NCBI RefSeq assembly: GCF_019970065.1
Contig: NZ_JAHXYH010000003.1
Location: forward strand, 248,001-312,000
Direction: 5' to 3'
DNA from: Chryseobacterium sp. OSA05B
GTDB taxonomy: Bacteria; Bacteroidota; Bacteroidia; Flavobacteriales; Weeksellaceae
Length of the DNA: 64,000 bases
A program made the translations under genes and the position numbers. Positions 33,750 through 42,855 of this stretch are shown here, piece by piece (positions within the stretch are counted from its first letter, which is position 1; every line of letters starts with the position of its first letter). The notes below the pieces were generated by a model that was not told the origin of the DNA, made no database searches, and saw nothing but the letters and a program-made list of their open reading frames with translations.

Positions 33750-34566
33750 TAATAGTCAGATTGTTGAAACCTGCATCCGGATTGGACCAGTCTGCGTTTA
33801 CCCTTAAAGCTCTTACCGCAGATCCTGTAATATTCTGATTAAGTTGAGGACGTACCGTCTGACTGGCATTTAAACTCACCGTAATCGCTGCAGAACCACC
33901 CACCTGAGCATCTTCATTGGCGCGCGCAAAGGTCTTGTAGGAACGGGCCAGAATAGCACCTGTAGTGGGGCTGTAAAACTGGCTGGTCACTTCAGAAGAA
34001 TTGGCGACTGAGCCGGAAACAAAATTATAGGTCATCAGAAACGTATACACTCCAGCTCGTGGGGCAGTAAAAATTCCCGTGGAAGGATCAAAGCTATTGG
34101 AGAGATCTCTCACTTCGTCCCAGCCGGTAATATTAACATCGGAATTGTAGGCTACTGAGAACGGGCTTGTCATTCTTGCAACGACTACGGCTTTCGTAGG
34201 CAGGATCAAGGTGGTTTCCCAGACATTTCCGTCAGATACCTGAATTTTGGCCTGGGTAGGTTCATATCTTACCGCACCTGCACCGGCAGCATTGGCTGTC
34301 ATCGTTGTGGACCCTAGTCCTACTGCATTCTGTAATCCTGAAGATCTCATATCAAGTTTTACAACGGGATTGGAGACCCCTGCTCCTATAAAGCCTGTGC
34401 TGGTAATGATAAGGTCGTTGCTGATCTGTGCGGGAGTTGCCGAAGTGGCATTATCTTTTGCCCCGTCTATGTGCAAATTTCCCAGTGGGTAACTGGTGTT
34501 GATTCCTATCTGTGCGCTCATAAGTGACGACATCACCAGAGCCAGTGATAGCAGGTTTTTTTTCAT
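33739..34566 (-). CDS. Secreted C1q/TNF-like jelly-roll protein (1 of 3)
   Basis: 275 aa, promoter-proximal member of the trio. The signal peptide ends SLMSAQ. It has LHIDGAKDNATSATPAQI, GLGSTTMTANAAGAGAVRYE, VSDGNVWETTL, and the C1q-like strand FTAPRAGVYTFLMTYNFV. C1q/TNF folds generally trimerise, and here they probably form exported homo- or heterotrimers of the three products; this is inference. The 358-nt AT-rich region upstream has no clear consensus promoter. Confidence 0.78.
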   Translation of the reverse strand: MKKNLLSLALVMSSLMSAQIGINTSYPLGNLHIDGAKDNATSATPAQISNDLIITSTGFIGAGVSNPVVKLDMRSSGLQNAVGLGSTTMTANAAGAGAVRYEPTQAKIQVSDGNVWETTLILPTKAVVVARMTSPFSVAYNSDVNITGWDEVRDLSNSFDPSTGIFTAPRAGVYTFLMTYNFVSGSVANSSEVTSQFYSPTTGAILARSYKTFARANEDAQVGGSAAITVSLNASQTVRPQLNQNITGSAVRALRVNADWSNPDAGFNNLTIIEH

Positions 34567-34924
34567 TATGTTGTGTTTTTTTATGGTTCTTGTTTTAATG
34601 AAATCTAAATTATTTTTAGATAATTCATTAACTGTTGAATTCCAGACTGCAAAGTAAAGTATTCTTTTTGAAAGAATTTAAAAAAAAGAAAACTAAAGTT
34701 ATAGCATGAATATAAAATGGATAAATTACCTTAAAAAAGCATATTAATTAAAACCGTAATCTCTGTTATTAAAAATTTATTAGAAAAATTTAAAATTAAA
34801 TAATTAACTACCTATCAGGTGTTTAGATGTAGTCATTGCTGTTTTTTGGCAGTTGTACCAAAATTCCTTATCAAGATATTTCATAAATTTACGGAACCAT
34901 TATGGTTTTAAAATTGGTTCCCAG
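34567..34924. other. AT-rich intergenic region between C1q trio and ClC gene
   Basis: About 358 bases with no coding sequence I can support. It must carry divergent promoters, but I find no exact TTTG-N19-TAnnTTTG on either strand. TAAATTTA (34884-34891) is a partial -7 match ahead of the ClC gene. Confidence 0.4.
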
Positions 34925-36769
34925 GTGAAAATTCACAATAAAAAAAAATATTTAAGCTTTCTAAAATTTAAACGAGACTTTCAGGAGTACGGCCTGGAAA
35001 AGGCACGCAGCTATGAGCTTATCCTGCATTGGCTGAATAACAGACTCAGCAGAAATCAGTTTCTGGTGCTTTCCGGAATCCTTGTGGGATGTACTGCCGG
35101 TCTGGCCGGAGTAATTCTGAAAACGCTTGTTCATACCATTCACAATTTTATTACCCATATCCATTTTGAGTATCAAATCCTGTTTTATATTGTCTTTCCT
35201 TTTTTGGGAATTGTATTGACAACTGCGATCGTGATTACTCTGTTTAAAGGTCAGGACCGAAAAGGAATCGGTGCTATTTTGTATGAAATTGCCCAGAATT
35301 CAAGCATCGTGGCTTCTGTAAAAATGTATTCACAGGTAATTCAGAGCGCGGTGACGGTTGGACTCGGAGGTTCTGCCGGATTGGAAAGTCCTATTGCGGT
35401 TACCGGTGCAGCTATCGGTTCCAATTATGCACAAACTTACCGACTCAGTTACAAGGAGCGTACGCTTTTATTGGCTGCAGGCGCTACGGCGGGAATCGCT
35501 TCAGCATTCAATGCTCCGATTGCCGGGATTATGTTTGCTTTTGAAATTCTTCTGACAGGTGTCGTCTTTACAGACTTTATTCCTCTGGTAGTGGCGGCGG
35601 TTTGTGGAAGTCTTTTATCGCGGGTTTTGCTTCAGGAAGATATCCTTTTCAGATTTTATGCGAGAGAGGCTTTTAATTATAAAAATGTTCCTTATTACCT
35701 TATTCTGGGGATTGTAACCGGATTGTATGCACGCTATTTTGTCGTGATTTCTCAAAAAGTAGAGCATTTTATCAAAGGGCTTAAGCTTTCCAGAATGCGA
35801 AAAGCGATGTTTGGAGGTCTGGTGCTGTCACTGCTTTGTGTTCTTTTTCCGCCATTATTTGGGGAAGGATATGAAACGGTAAAAGCATTTACCAACGGAA
35901 GTACCCACTCTATTATCAGAAACAGTTTTTTCAGATATTTTGAGATCGGAGACTGGACCATCATTATATTTTTGGTGCTGGTGTGTCTTTTAAAAGCTTT
36001 TGCAACGTCATTTACGATCTTCAGCGGAGGAAACGGAGGAAATTTTGCTCCGTCACTTTTTGCAGGCGGTACCGTGGGATATTTATTCGCATTGGTCTGT
36101 CAGCATATCGGATTTACAGAAGTTCCGGTAACGAATCTTGTTCTGGTAGGAATGGCCGGAGCCATGAGTGGCGTACTGTATGCCCCTCTTACAGCCATAT
36201 TCCTGATTGCTGAATCCAGTTTCGGGTATGATCTTTTTATTCCGTTAATGATCGTTTCTATTATTTCTTATCTTATCGCCAAATGGTTCTCCCCGATTTC
36301 CCCGGAATTAAAATCTCTGGCTGATCAAGGGAAAATATTCACCAGCAAGCATGATAAAAACCTTCTTTTTGCCTTGAGAACGGAAGATTTTATCGATAAA
36401 TTTTCAGAAACGATCAATGAAAATGCTTCTGTTAATGACTTATTTGAACTGGTAAAAAACGGAAACAAAAATATTTACGCAGCCACGGATGAAGCCGGAA
36501 AACTGAAAGGAATTCTTACTTTGGATGATATCCGTCCGTATCTATTTAACAAGGAAATAGACAATTTACAAACAGTAGCTCAGATTATGAAAACTCCGCC
36601 GGCAGTCATTTACCGGGAAAATCAGCCTTTGGAAATCCTTCAGATCTTTGATGATACCGGCGTCTGGAATCTTCCCGTAACCAGTGAAAACAATGATTTC
36701 ATCGGATTTATTTCAAAATCTTCTATCCTGATGAGCTACAGACAGCTTTTAAAGGAATATTCTGATTAA
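34925..36769 (+). CDS. ClC-family chloride channel/antiporter with C-terminal CBS pair
   Basis: 614 aa from a GTG at 34925 (VKIHNKKKYLSFLKF); no in-frame ATG exists near the start, and TTG at 34853 is the longer alternative. Membrane domain: SGILVGCTAGLAGVILK, the selectivity/gating region GLGGSAGLESPIAVTGAAIG (the GREGP-type Glu is kept), AAGATAGIASAFNAPIAGIMFAFE and GGNGGNFAPSLFAG. The C-terminal ~130 residues form two CBS modules (NDLFELVKNGNKNIYAATDE; LEILQIFDDTGVWNLPVT), usually nucleotide sensors. It moves Cl- or exchanges it for H+ across the inner membrane. A terminator follows. Confidence 0.9.
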   Translation: MKIHNKKKYLSFLKFKRDFQEYGLEKARSYELILHWLNNRLSRNQFLVLSGILVGCTAGLAGVILKTLVHTIHNFITHIHFEYQILFYIVFPFLGIVLTTAIVITLFKGQDRKGIGAILYEIAQNSSIVASVKMYSQVIQSAVTVGLGGSAGLESPIAVTGAAIGSNYAQTYRLSYKERTLLLAAGATAGIASAFNAPIAGIMFAFEILLTGVVFTDFIPLVVAAVCGSLLSRVLLQEDILFRFYAREAFNYKNVPYYLILGIVTGLYARYFVVISQKVEHFIKGLKLSRMRKAMFGGLVLSLLCVLFPPLFGEGYETVKAFTNGSTHSIIRNSFFRYFEIGDWTIIIFLVLVCLLKAFATSFTIFSGGNGGNFAPSLFAGGTVGYLFALVCQHIGFTEVPVTNLVLVGMAGAMSGVLYAPLTAIFLIAESSFGYDLFIPLMIVSIISYLIAKWFSPISPELKSLADQGKIFTSKHDKNLLFALRTEDFIDKFSETINENASVNDLFELVKNGNKNIYAATDEAGKLKGILTLDDIRPYLFNKEIDNLQTVAQIMKTPPAVIYRENQPLEILQIFDDTGVWNLPVTSENNDFIGFISKSSILMSYRQLLKEYSD

Positions 36770-36802
36770 ATTTTTAACCTTAAGAAACATTCTGAAAACA
36801 TA

Positions 36803-36831
36803 AAAAAGCGGCCTTTTAAGGCCGCTTTTAC
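36803..36831. terminator. Bidirectional terminator, ClC gene / JAMM-like lipoprotein gene
   Basis: Perfect 9-bp stem AAAGCGGCC/GGCCGCTTT with loop TTTTAA and T runs on both strands, between convergent genes. Confidence 0.9.
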
Positions 36832-36851
36832 AATATCAATTATTTCAAAGA

Positions 36852-38120
36852 TTATGGACAAGGGGTTTGCGAATAACCTCCATTGCTGTTCGGCTTGGCA
36901 TTGATTTTCTTAAAATTACCATTGGCATCCATTTTTGTTAATGCAATTCCTGAATTGTATTTATCCAGGACATGCGCCAGCCCGGTTTCTCTGTTTGGAA
37001 TATCTGTATAATCGTCAAACATGCTTCCTGAAAAATTCGGGGCAAAACCCGGAATCTGACTTGGAGGATAGTTCGAGATAAAAGATTCAAATAAGTTTGC
37101 ATTGGTAACGACCAGTGCGTAGACTGTACCACCGGGAGTTACAATATATCTGGTATTAAAGCTTTGATGGCTGTTGTGATAGCTGATCATACTGTAAACA
37201 TCTCCTGCAGAAGGTGGCGTATTCCCCGGATGGTTATGGATATCAGCTTCAGGATAATTGTATGGATTACTGATATTCCCGCTGTTGGCATTTAATTCCT
37301 GTACACCGGTTGCCTTAAGCTCACCGTTCGGAGTGTCTCGTCCCAGACCTACTCCATTTTCTTTTCCGTTTTGATTGAAATTATTGATAATTCCCTGTTT
37401 CGCCTCACTGAATTTCTGTGTTTTAGAATTTTCTGTGGCTTTTTGTGAACCTGCCTGAGCTTTTGTACAGGGATCATTCGGGTTATTGGTAGGCGGAATG
37501 ACAGTGATTGGAGGAATCGGCGGACCTGTCGGAGGCTGTGGATTGGTTGGTGGGTTAGGTACTGTGATCACGACCTCTTCTATGGAACCATGGCATTTTT
37601 TACCACAGGAATCCATATCTCCATCTCCCGAAAATTTGGAGGAAATATCCGAAATGATTTTTCCGTCAACCACCTTGATTTGGTATCTCATAGAACCTTC
37701 CAATGCGATGTAGGTAACATTTCCCGTCATCTTTTTCATGATCTCGTGAGCGGCGAGTCTGTGATCTTCAGCAGAAAATTTTTCATTACCTTCGAATTTC
37801 CATAAATGACCGGAAACCTTGTCACCATCAATCCTGAATGTCAGTTCTTCAATCAATTTTTCGCTTTCATTTTTTACCGGCACTGAGATCAGAATAACGT
37901 TATTCTCATGTTTAAAAGTTCTTGCATTTTGCCATTCGATCTGCTTTCCCGAAATAGCGGCCATATCCTTTACATAGTTTTTTCTGATGTAAGAAAGCGG
38001 ATTTTCCTGAAGCTTCACAGTTTCAGTTTCGGTTTCTAGTGCATCATGAGCACACCCCTGTAGTGAAAATAAGGCCAGCATACCTCCAAAAAGGAATAGC
38101 GGCAGTAGTTTTTTCTTCAT
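36852..38120 (-). CDS. Lipoprotein with C-terminal JAMM-like metalloprotease motif
   Basis: 422 aa. Lipobox SLQGC (C23). Residues 40-185 form an N-terminal domain (SYIRKNYVKDMAAISGKQIE, RLAAHEIMKKMTGNVTYIAL) ending in SCGKKCHG. A Pro-rich linker (188-216) follows. The C-terminal domain has HNHPGNTPPSAGD (H295, H297, S304, D307), close to the HxHP...SxxD zinc site of JAMM/RadC/DUF4329-like peptidases, with a possible Glu in GELKATG or VQELN, then YIVTPGGTVYALVV. It may be a surface peptidase or a toxin-like effector. A TATATTTG (38150-38143, minus strand) precedes it. No immunity gene is adjacent. Confidence 0.7.
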   Translation of the reverse strand: MKKKLLPLFLFGGMLALFSLQGCAHDALETETETVKLQENPLSYIRKNYVKDMAAISGKQIEWQNARTFKHENNVILISVPVKNESEKLIEELTFRIDGDKVSGHLWKFEGNEKFSAEDHRLAAHEIMKKMTGNVTYIALEGSMRYQIKVVDGKIISDISSKFSGDGDMDSCGKKCHGSIEEVVITVPNPPTNPQPPTGPPIPPITVIPPTNNPNDPCTKAQAGSQKATENSKTQKFSEAKQGIINNFNQNGKENGVGLGRDTPNGELKATGVQELNANSGNISNPYNYPEADIHNHPGNTPPSAGDVYSMISYHNSHQSFNTRYIVTPGGTVYALVVTNANLFESFISNYPPSQIPGFAPNFSGSMFDDYTDIPNRETGLAHVLDKYNSGIALTKMDANGNFKKINAKPNSNGGYSQTPCP

Positions 38121-38265
38121 TGTTCTTAGTATTTAAAGGGCGCAAATATATTAATAAATCCAATTAATGAGAAATAAAAAATAATTAATTTTTCCATATT
38201 TAACAGTACATTCACAACATATTCACAAATGCGGTTAGCTTCTTTTTTATCATGATATTTCCACA

Positions 38266-38305
38266 AATAAAGATCCGCTCAGTACCTACCGAACGGATCT
38301 TTTTA
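38266..38305. terminator. Terminator after the second aldo/keto reductase gene
   Basis: Stem AAAGATCCG/CGGATCTTT with a 16-nt loop and T-rich flanks on both strands. It lies 30 nt past the stop at 38336. Confidence 0.75.
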
Positions 38306-38335
38306 TTGAGTTAAAATAAAGTTTCTGAGTTGAAG

Positions 38336-39280
38336 TTAGTTACTCGCCCGATTAAGAAGTTCAATATCTTCCTGATCAAGAATAAGTTCCGGAGCTTTGA
38401 ATAAGGTATCCAGCTGAGATGCGCTGGTGGCACTTACGATGGGTGCTGTGATCAGTGGATTAGCCAAAAGCCATGCTAAAGCAGTGGTCCCTTGTGTCGT
38501 CTGATGCTTTTCACTCACCTGATCCAAAGCTTTTAACACTTCAAGTCCTTTATCATTAAGGTATTTTCTCACGCCCTCACCTCTCTGGCTTTTACCCAGA
38601 TCAGCTTCTGTACGGTATTTTCCGGTAAGGAAACCCGCAGCCAATGACCAATAAGGGAATACGCTTAAATCAAATTCTTTTACCAGCGGAGCATAATTTT
38701 TTTCAAAGCCTTCTCTTTCCATTAAATTATAATGAGGCTGCAGTGCCACATATTTAGGAAGATTGTTTTTTTCTGCCGCTTCAAATGATGCTTTCAGACG
38801 CTCGGGAGAAAGATTGGATGCCGCGATATAGCGTACTTTTCCAGCTTTAATGATTTCATCGTACGCGGAAAGCGTTTCTTCCACTGGCGTAGTATGATCG
38901 TCAAAATGGGTGTAATAAAGATCAATATGATCGGTCTGAAGTCTCTGTAGCGATTCATCTACCGATTTCAGAATATGTTTTTTGCTGATGTCAAAACCGT
39001 GTTCTTTAGTTTCGGATCCTACCTTTGTGGCTAAGACGATGTCCTGACGGTTACCACGGCTCTTCATCCACTTTCCGATGATTTCCTCAGACTGGCCTCC
39101 TTTTCCGTTCACCCACCATGAATAGGTGTCAGCAGTGTCTATAAAATTGAATCCGGCTTCTGTGAATTGATCCAATATATCAAAAGACTGTTTCTCATCC
39201 AGCGTCCATCCGAAAACATTTCCTCCAAAATTGACAGGAGCTACCGACAGATCGGTATTTTTTATATTCCTTTTTTCCAT
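38336..39280 (-). CDS. Aldo/keto reductase (general-stress/YhdN-like branch)
   Basis: 314 aa TIM barrel. Visible tetrad: D and Y in FIDTADTYSWW, K in LATKVGS, H in LYYTHFDDHT. NADP-binding end IVSATSASQLDTLF. The WWVNGKGGQSEEIIGKWMKS insertion is typical of the AKR branch with a potassium-channel beta-subunit-like fold. Monocistronic with its own terminator. Substrate unknown; a detoxifying carbonyl reductase is the usual role. Confidence 0.9.
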   Translation of the reverse strand: MEKRNIKNTDLSVAPVNFGGNVFGWTLDEKQSFDILDQFTEAGFNFIDTADTYSWWVNGKGGQSEEIIGKWMKSRGNRQDIVLATKVGSETKEHGFDISKKHILKSVDESLQRLQTDHIDLYYTHFDDHTTPVEETLSAYDEIIKAGKVRYIAASNLSPERLKASFEAAEKNNLPKYVALQPHYNLMEREGFEKNYAPLVKEFDLSVFPYWSLAAGFLTGKYRTEADLGKSQRGEGVRKYLNDKGLEVLKALDQVSEKHQTTQGTTALAWLLANPLITAPIVSATSASQLDTLFKAPELILDQEDIELLNRASN

Positions 39281-39440
39281 AAAAATGAATTGTAATTAAA
39301 AATTTAAGAAGGATCTAAGGTAAGGAATATCAGAGAGGATTCAGATTCAAAATAAGCATACCGTTTATAGTTAGTATAAATGGAAAAGGTGATTATTTCT
39401 ACTTTTTTATCATTATTAAATAGGTTTTTACATCATCAGA

Positions 39441-39478
39441 ATCAAATAAAAAACAGCTTCCACGATGAAAGCTGTTTG
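39441..39478 (-). terminator. Terminator after the 601-aa gene
   Basis: On the minus strand AAACAGCTT, loop TCATCGTGG, AAGCTGTTT followed by TTTATTTGATT; 25 nt past the stop at 39503. Confidence 0.8.
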
Positions 39479-39502
39479 ATCTATCAATTAAAAAAAATAC
39501 TG

Positions 39503-41308
39503 TTACTTTTCAACCTGAGGAACCTCAATGGCTGCCAGCATCAGTTTGTATTCCTGCAGCTGCAGGTCTATGGTTTTCAACCCGCTTTTGAAGAAAGTGG
39601 ATGTATGAAACAGTTGATGGTAATATTCAATACCTTCCAGAACATTTTTCTTGAACGCATTCCATTTTTTCGTTTGGGAATGGGTAATTTGTGCTGAAGA
39701 ATTCGCGATTTCTTTTCTAAGATAATCAACGTACATTTTCAGTTCATTGATGAACATATTCGGACGCTGATTATCCGGAAGGATATTGGCATTTCCATAA
39801 ATATGCTGTACCATTTCCGAAAGCGAAACTTCTTTGTCAAAAAAGGCAAGATTTGGTCCCGGACAGATCACTACGCCTTGTTTTTCTCCTTTTATTTCCA
39901 GATCCTGCTCCATATAGGCGGCATTCACCAAACCTACACACAGGCAGGCTTTATCCGTAATTTCCGTTTTCCTTTTGTTAAACTCCTCAGATGTCATTTC
40001 AAGATCAGCCTGAAGTTCTTTTAATTTAATATCCTGGTATTTTTTAGAAGCAGTACACGTTCCCTGCGGTGAAAATTCTTTGCTTAATGCCAGCAGTTTT
40101 TTCGGACACGAGCTTCCGTATTTCCCGGCGGCTTCTTTCTGTTCTTTCAGTAATTCATTGGAAGTTCCTTTTACCGTATTGAAAGGTACGCCCAAAGGTG
40201 AAATATTACTCAGATAAAAGTCCTCTTCTTTTGATTTTACAAGCAGGTTTCTGGTTTCCGTATCTACAGAAGTTGCTTCAGGAACCAATAAAAACGGCGA
40301 TCCCCATCCTACGCTGTCTACCTGATAGTTTTCAAGCAGAAACTCATGTTCTTCGGAAGTTCCCACCCCGCCCTGAACGGTAATTTTCATTTCCAGTGGC
40401 TCAGAAACGGCATATTTCCCTTTCTGTTCCAGTGCAGCGATCATTAATGCATGTGCAGACTGGATCAGATCATTCTTTTTCTGCTTGAATTCTTCCATGA
40501 TAGGTCCCAGCAGCATACCTTCCGTAGCAAATGCATGACCCCCACAGTTCAGTCCGGATTCGATTCTGTATTCTGAGATCCAAAGACCTTTTTTAGCAAG
40601 AAAATTTCCCTGAATCATGGCTGAACGGAAATCACTTACCTTAAGAATAATCTTCTTTTTCAGAACGCCATTCTGATCAGGAAAGAAATCATCAAACTCT
40701 TCGATATAGCTGTACAGACGGGGATTCATTCCTGCAGAAAGCACCATGGAAGAAGATAATTTACTCTGAGCGAAGCCACGAAGTGAAGCGTGCGCATCAT
40801 TGAACATGACAGGAAGCTGCTCGTCTTTTTTATAGTTGTCTTTATCCACTTTCGTCATGATATTGACGTCGATGCTTCCCGGCTTTAAATTGGATTCAAT
40901 GAAATTTTTAATGCCAGAGCCTAAATTGTCTTTTTGGCTGACCAAATTCTGAAGCCCGCTTTTCAGATCTGAAGTATTGGGCAGTATGGCCATAAAGTTT
41001 TTTAATGCTTCCTTGTTTTTAGTGATCTCCTGTTTGAAAGATTCAAATTTTTCATTCACGATATCATCTACCATATCCAGGTAAGCCGTAATTCTTTTTG
41101 CTCTGTAATCTTCTGTTTTTGTTGAAATTCCTAAATAATCCAGATTGAATTTCTTGTTATAAAAGCCTTTCATTTTTTCCAGGATCTCATCATCGATAAT
41201 GGAAATAACGGAAGAAATTCCATATTGGGCTACACGGATCGGGCTGTCTATGGTATACGCCAGACCCATCACCGGAATATGGAAATTGTGTAACGGTTTA
41301 TGTGTCAT
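39503..41308 (-). CDS. Large conserved protein with TIM-barrel/NMO-like signatures
   Basis: 601 aa, no signal peptide. The N-terminus FHIPVMGLAYTIDSPIRVAQYGISSVISIIDDE resembles the start of a nitronate-monooxygenase/IMPDH barrel (correct place, then a strand). Later LNCGGHAFATEGMLLGPIM, KITVQGGVGTSEEHEFLL and DSVGWGSPFLLVPEAT resemble the GGHxG, phosphate-binding GG(I/V) and G(T/S)xFLxxxEA elements of that barrel. A C-terminal region has five Cys (SSCPKK, GTCTAS, ACLCVGL, VVICPGP) that could bind metal or Fe-S. I do not recognise a named family. Monocistronic. The oxidoreductase assignment is inference. Confidence 0.6.
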   Translation of the reverse strand: MTHKPLHNFHIPVMGLAYTIDSPIRVAQYGISSVISIIDDEILEKMKGFYNKKFNLDYLGISTKTEDYRAKRITAYLDMVDDIVNEKFESFKQEITKNKEALKNFMAILPNTSDLKSGLQNLVSQKDNLGSGIKNFIESNLKPGSIDVNIMTKVDKDNYKKDEQLPVMFNDAHASLRGFAQSKLSSSMVLSAGMNPRLYSYIEEFDDFFPDQNGVLKKKIILKVSDFRSAMIQGNFLAKKGLWISEYRIESGLNCGGHAFATEGMLLGPIMEEFKQKKNDLIQSAHALMIAALEQKGKYAVSEPLEMKITVQGGVGTSEEHEFLLENYQVDSVGWGSPFLLVPEATSVDTETRNLLVKSKEEDFYLSNISPLGVPFNTVKGTSNELLKEQKEAAGKYGSSCPKKLLALSKEFSPQGTCTASKKYQDIKLKELQADLEMTSEEFNKRKTEITDKACLCVGLVNAAYMEQDLEIKGEKQGVVICPGPNLAFFDKEVSLSEMVQHIYGNANILPDNQRPNMFINELKMYVDYLRKEIANSSAQITHSQTKKWNAFKKNVLEGIEYYHQLFHTSTFFKSGLKTIDLQLQEYKLMLAAIEVPQVEK

Positions 41309-41502
41309 TTTATTTTGATAAAAATTCTTTCGCTAAGGATGGATTAAACCCTTGGAGCAACTCATTTCTACTGAATTGAGCACTTTAATCCGGGCTTTAA
41401 CTACCTAAATTTATCATTTTAATATTAGCTATGCATTAAATAACACTTATAATATCGGAAATATGTTAAATGTCATTCTTTTATAGCTCCTATTTTTCTC
41501 TG

Positions 41503-42189
41503 TCAGAACTCTTTCATGTATATTTTTCTGATTTCAAAAGCGGGATTATCCTGTAAATAATTAGAAATGCAAAAACTGATTTCAGAATTCCCTACCATAT
41601 AAACAATTGTATTTTTACTGCTTTCAGGGAAATTTCCCTTTATGATTTCCACTATTTTCTCCGGTTTTAATGGATTAATGACATACGATGTTAAAGGAAA
41701 GCTATGATCAAGATCGGAAAACAGATCTTCTTCTCGTTCAGTATAAATAAGACTGTCCACTTTCTTACTTACAGCTAAAGCTCTGTTGATTTCATACAAA
41801 TAAGCCAATGCTTTAACATCACCTATCAGAAAATAATGACTCCCTGATTCATCTAAAATCAGATCATCAGAAAGTTTTCTGAAAAACACACTGTCTCCTT
41901 CCCCGACTTCTTTTATCCATTTTTCAGCTTTATCCAGTGGATTTGCGTGAATGACGAAATCGGCGGTGTGATAAACCGGTTCGTAATTCCAGAACGCATA
42001 CTCCCCGATTTCACGTTGCAGATTGTAATAAGGATCAGAAAGGAAAATTTCTGCCGTATATCCTGCGACATATGGAATCTGTGAGAAATCCCTGCTCTGT
42101 ATCCTGATGTGGAAAGTGTTTTCTGCAATTTTATTTTTTGAAAGGATCATCCCTGAAAAAAAATCATGAGGTTGGGTCTGGCCATTCAT
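41503..42189 (-). CDS. Divergent siderophore-interacting/ferredoxin-reductase-like protein
   Basis: 228 aa. Ferredoxin-reductase-type order: an N-terminal beta barrel (ILSKNKIAENTFHIRIQSRD, YVAGYTAEIFL) with EYAFWNYEP where FAD-binding RxYT/S is expected, HYFLIGDVKALAYLYEINRAL in place of the nucleotide-binding GDxTALP, and VYMVGNSEISFCISNYL near the end. The flavin motif is poorly conserved. It is the last gene of a same-strand cluster with a Crp/Fnr regulator, a canonical SIP and an MFS exporter. Confidence 0.65.
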   Translation of the reverse strand: MNGQTQPHDFFSGMILSKNKIAENTFHIRIQSRDFSQIPYVAGYTAEIFLSDPYYNLQREIGEYAFWNYEPVYHTADFVIHANPLDKAEKWIKEVGEGDSVFFRKLSDDLILDESGSHYFLIGDVKALAYLYEINRALAVSKKVDSLIYTEREEDLFSDLDHSFPLTSYVINPLKPEKIVEIIKGNFPESSKNTIVYMVGNSEISFCISNYLQDNPAFEIRKIYMKEF

Positions 42190-42245
42190 AAGATGCTAGA
42201 AATTAGAGGTTAGAATTTAGATTGAGAAAGGTCAGTATTACAAAA

Positions 42246-42815
42246 TCAGAGTTTTGATTTTAATCTGCTTAATGTTTCCTGGGAAATATTGAGGTAGGAC
42301 GCCACCATTTTGTTGGAAAGCCTGCGTACAATAATCGGGTTTTCATCCAATAGCTGGCGGTATTTTTCAAGGGCATCCTGAACGAGAAAAGACATGAGTC
42401 TCCGCGTATTGTTGACATAAGCCCCTTCGAGGTAGATTCTGTAAAATTTTTCCCACTGAGGAATCTGATCCAGCAGATGATAAAAGCTGCCGTGGGTGAT
42501 ATAATATATTTCTGAATCTTCCACAGCCTGAATGAATTCATCCGAAGGTTCCGAAGTGATAAAGCTCACCAAAGCAGTAGCAAACTGATTTTCAAAAGCA
42601 AAATATCGGGTAGAGTCCTGTCCTTCCTCATTGATAAAGAAGATGCGGAGACAGCCTTTCACAACAAAAAATGTTCTCTGGCTGGACTGTCCGTTTGCGA
42701 GCAGCAGTTCATTCTTTTTGAGTTTCATTGGTTTGAAACGGGAAATAATGATGTCCAGTTCTTCGTCGTTTACCGATATTTTGCTTTTAATATATGAAGC
42801 TAATAATTCTTCCAT
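42246..42815 (-). CDS. Crp/Fnr-family regulator of the siderophore-linked cluster
   Basis: 189 aa from the ATG at 42815; an ATG 33 nt upstream is less likely because a TACATTTG (-7-like, 42844-42837) lies between. The N-terminal cyclic-nucleotide-fold domain has LLLANGQSSQRTFFVVKGCLRIFF and the C-terminal helix-turn-helix reads NKMVASYLNISQETLSRLKSKL; the recognition helix QETLSR fits FNR-like E..SR contacts. No N-terminal Fe-S cysteines. It sits between two reductase genes on the same strand and may control the palindrome upstream of the MFS gene. Confidence 0.85.
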   Translation of the reverse strand: MEELLASYIKSKISVNDEELDIIISRFKPMKLKKNELLLANGQSSQRTFFVVKGCLRIFFINEEGQDSTRYFAFENQFATALVSFITSEPSDEFIQAVEDSEIYYITHGSFYHLLDQIPQWEKFYRIYLEGAYVNNTRRLMSFLVQDALEKYRQLLDENPIIVRRLSNKMVASYLNISQETLSRLKSKL

Positions 42816-42855
42816 TGATGTAAAGTCAGTCGTCAGCAAATGTAGCAATAAATGC

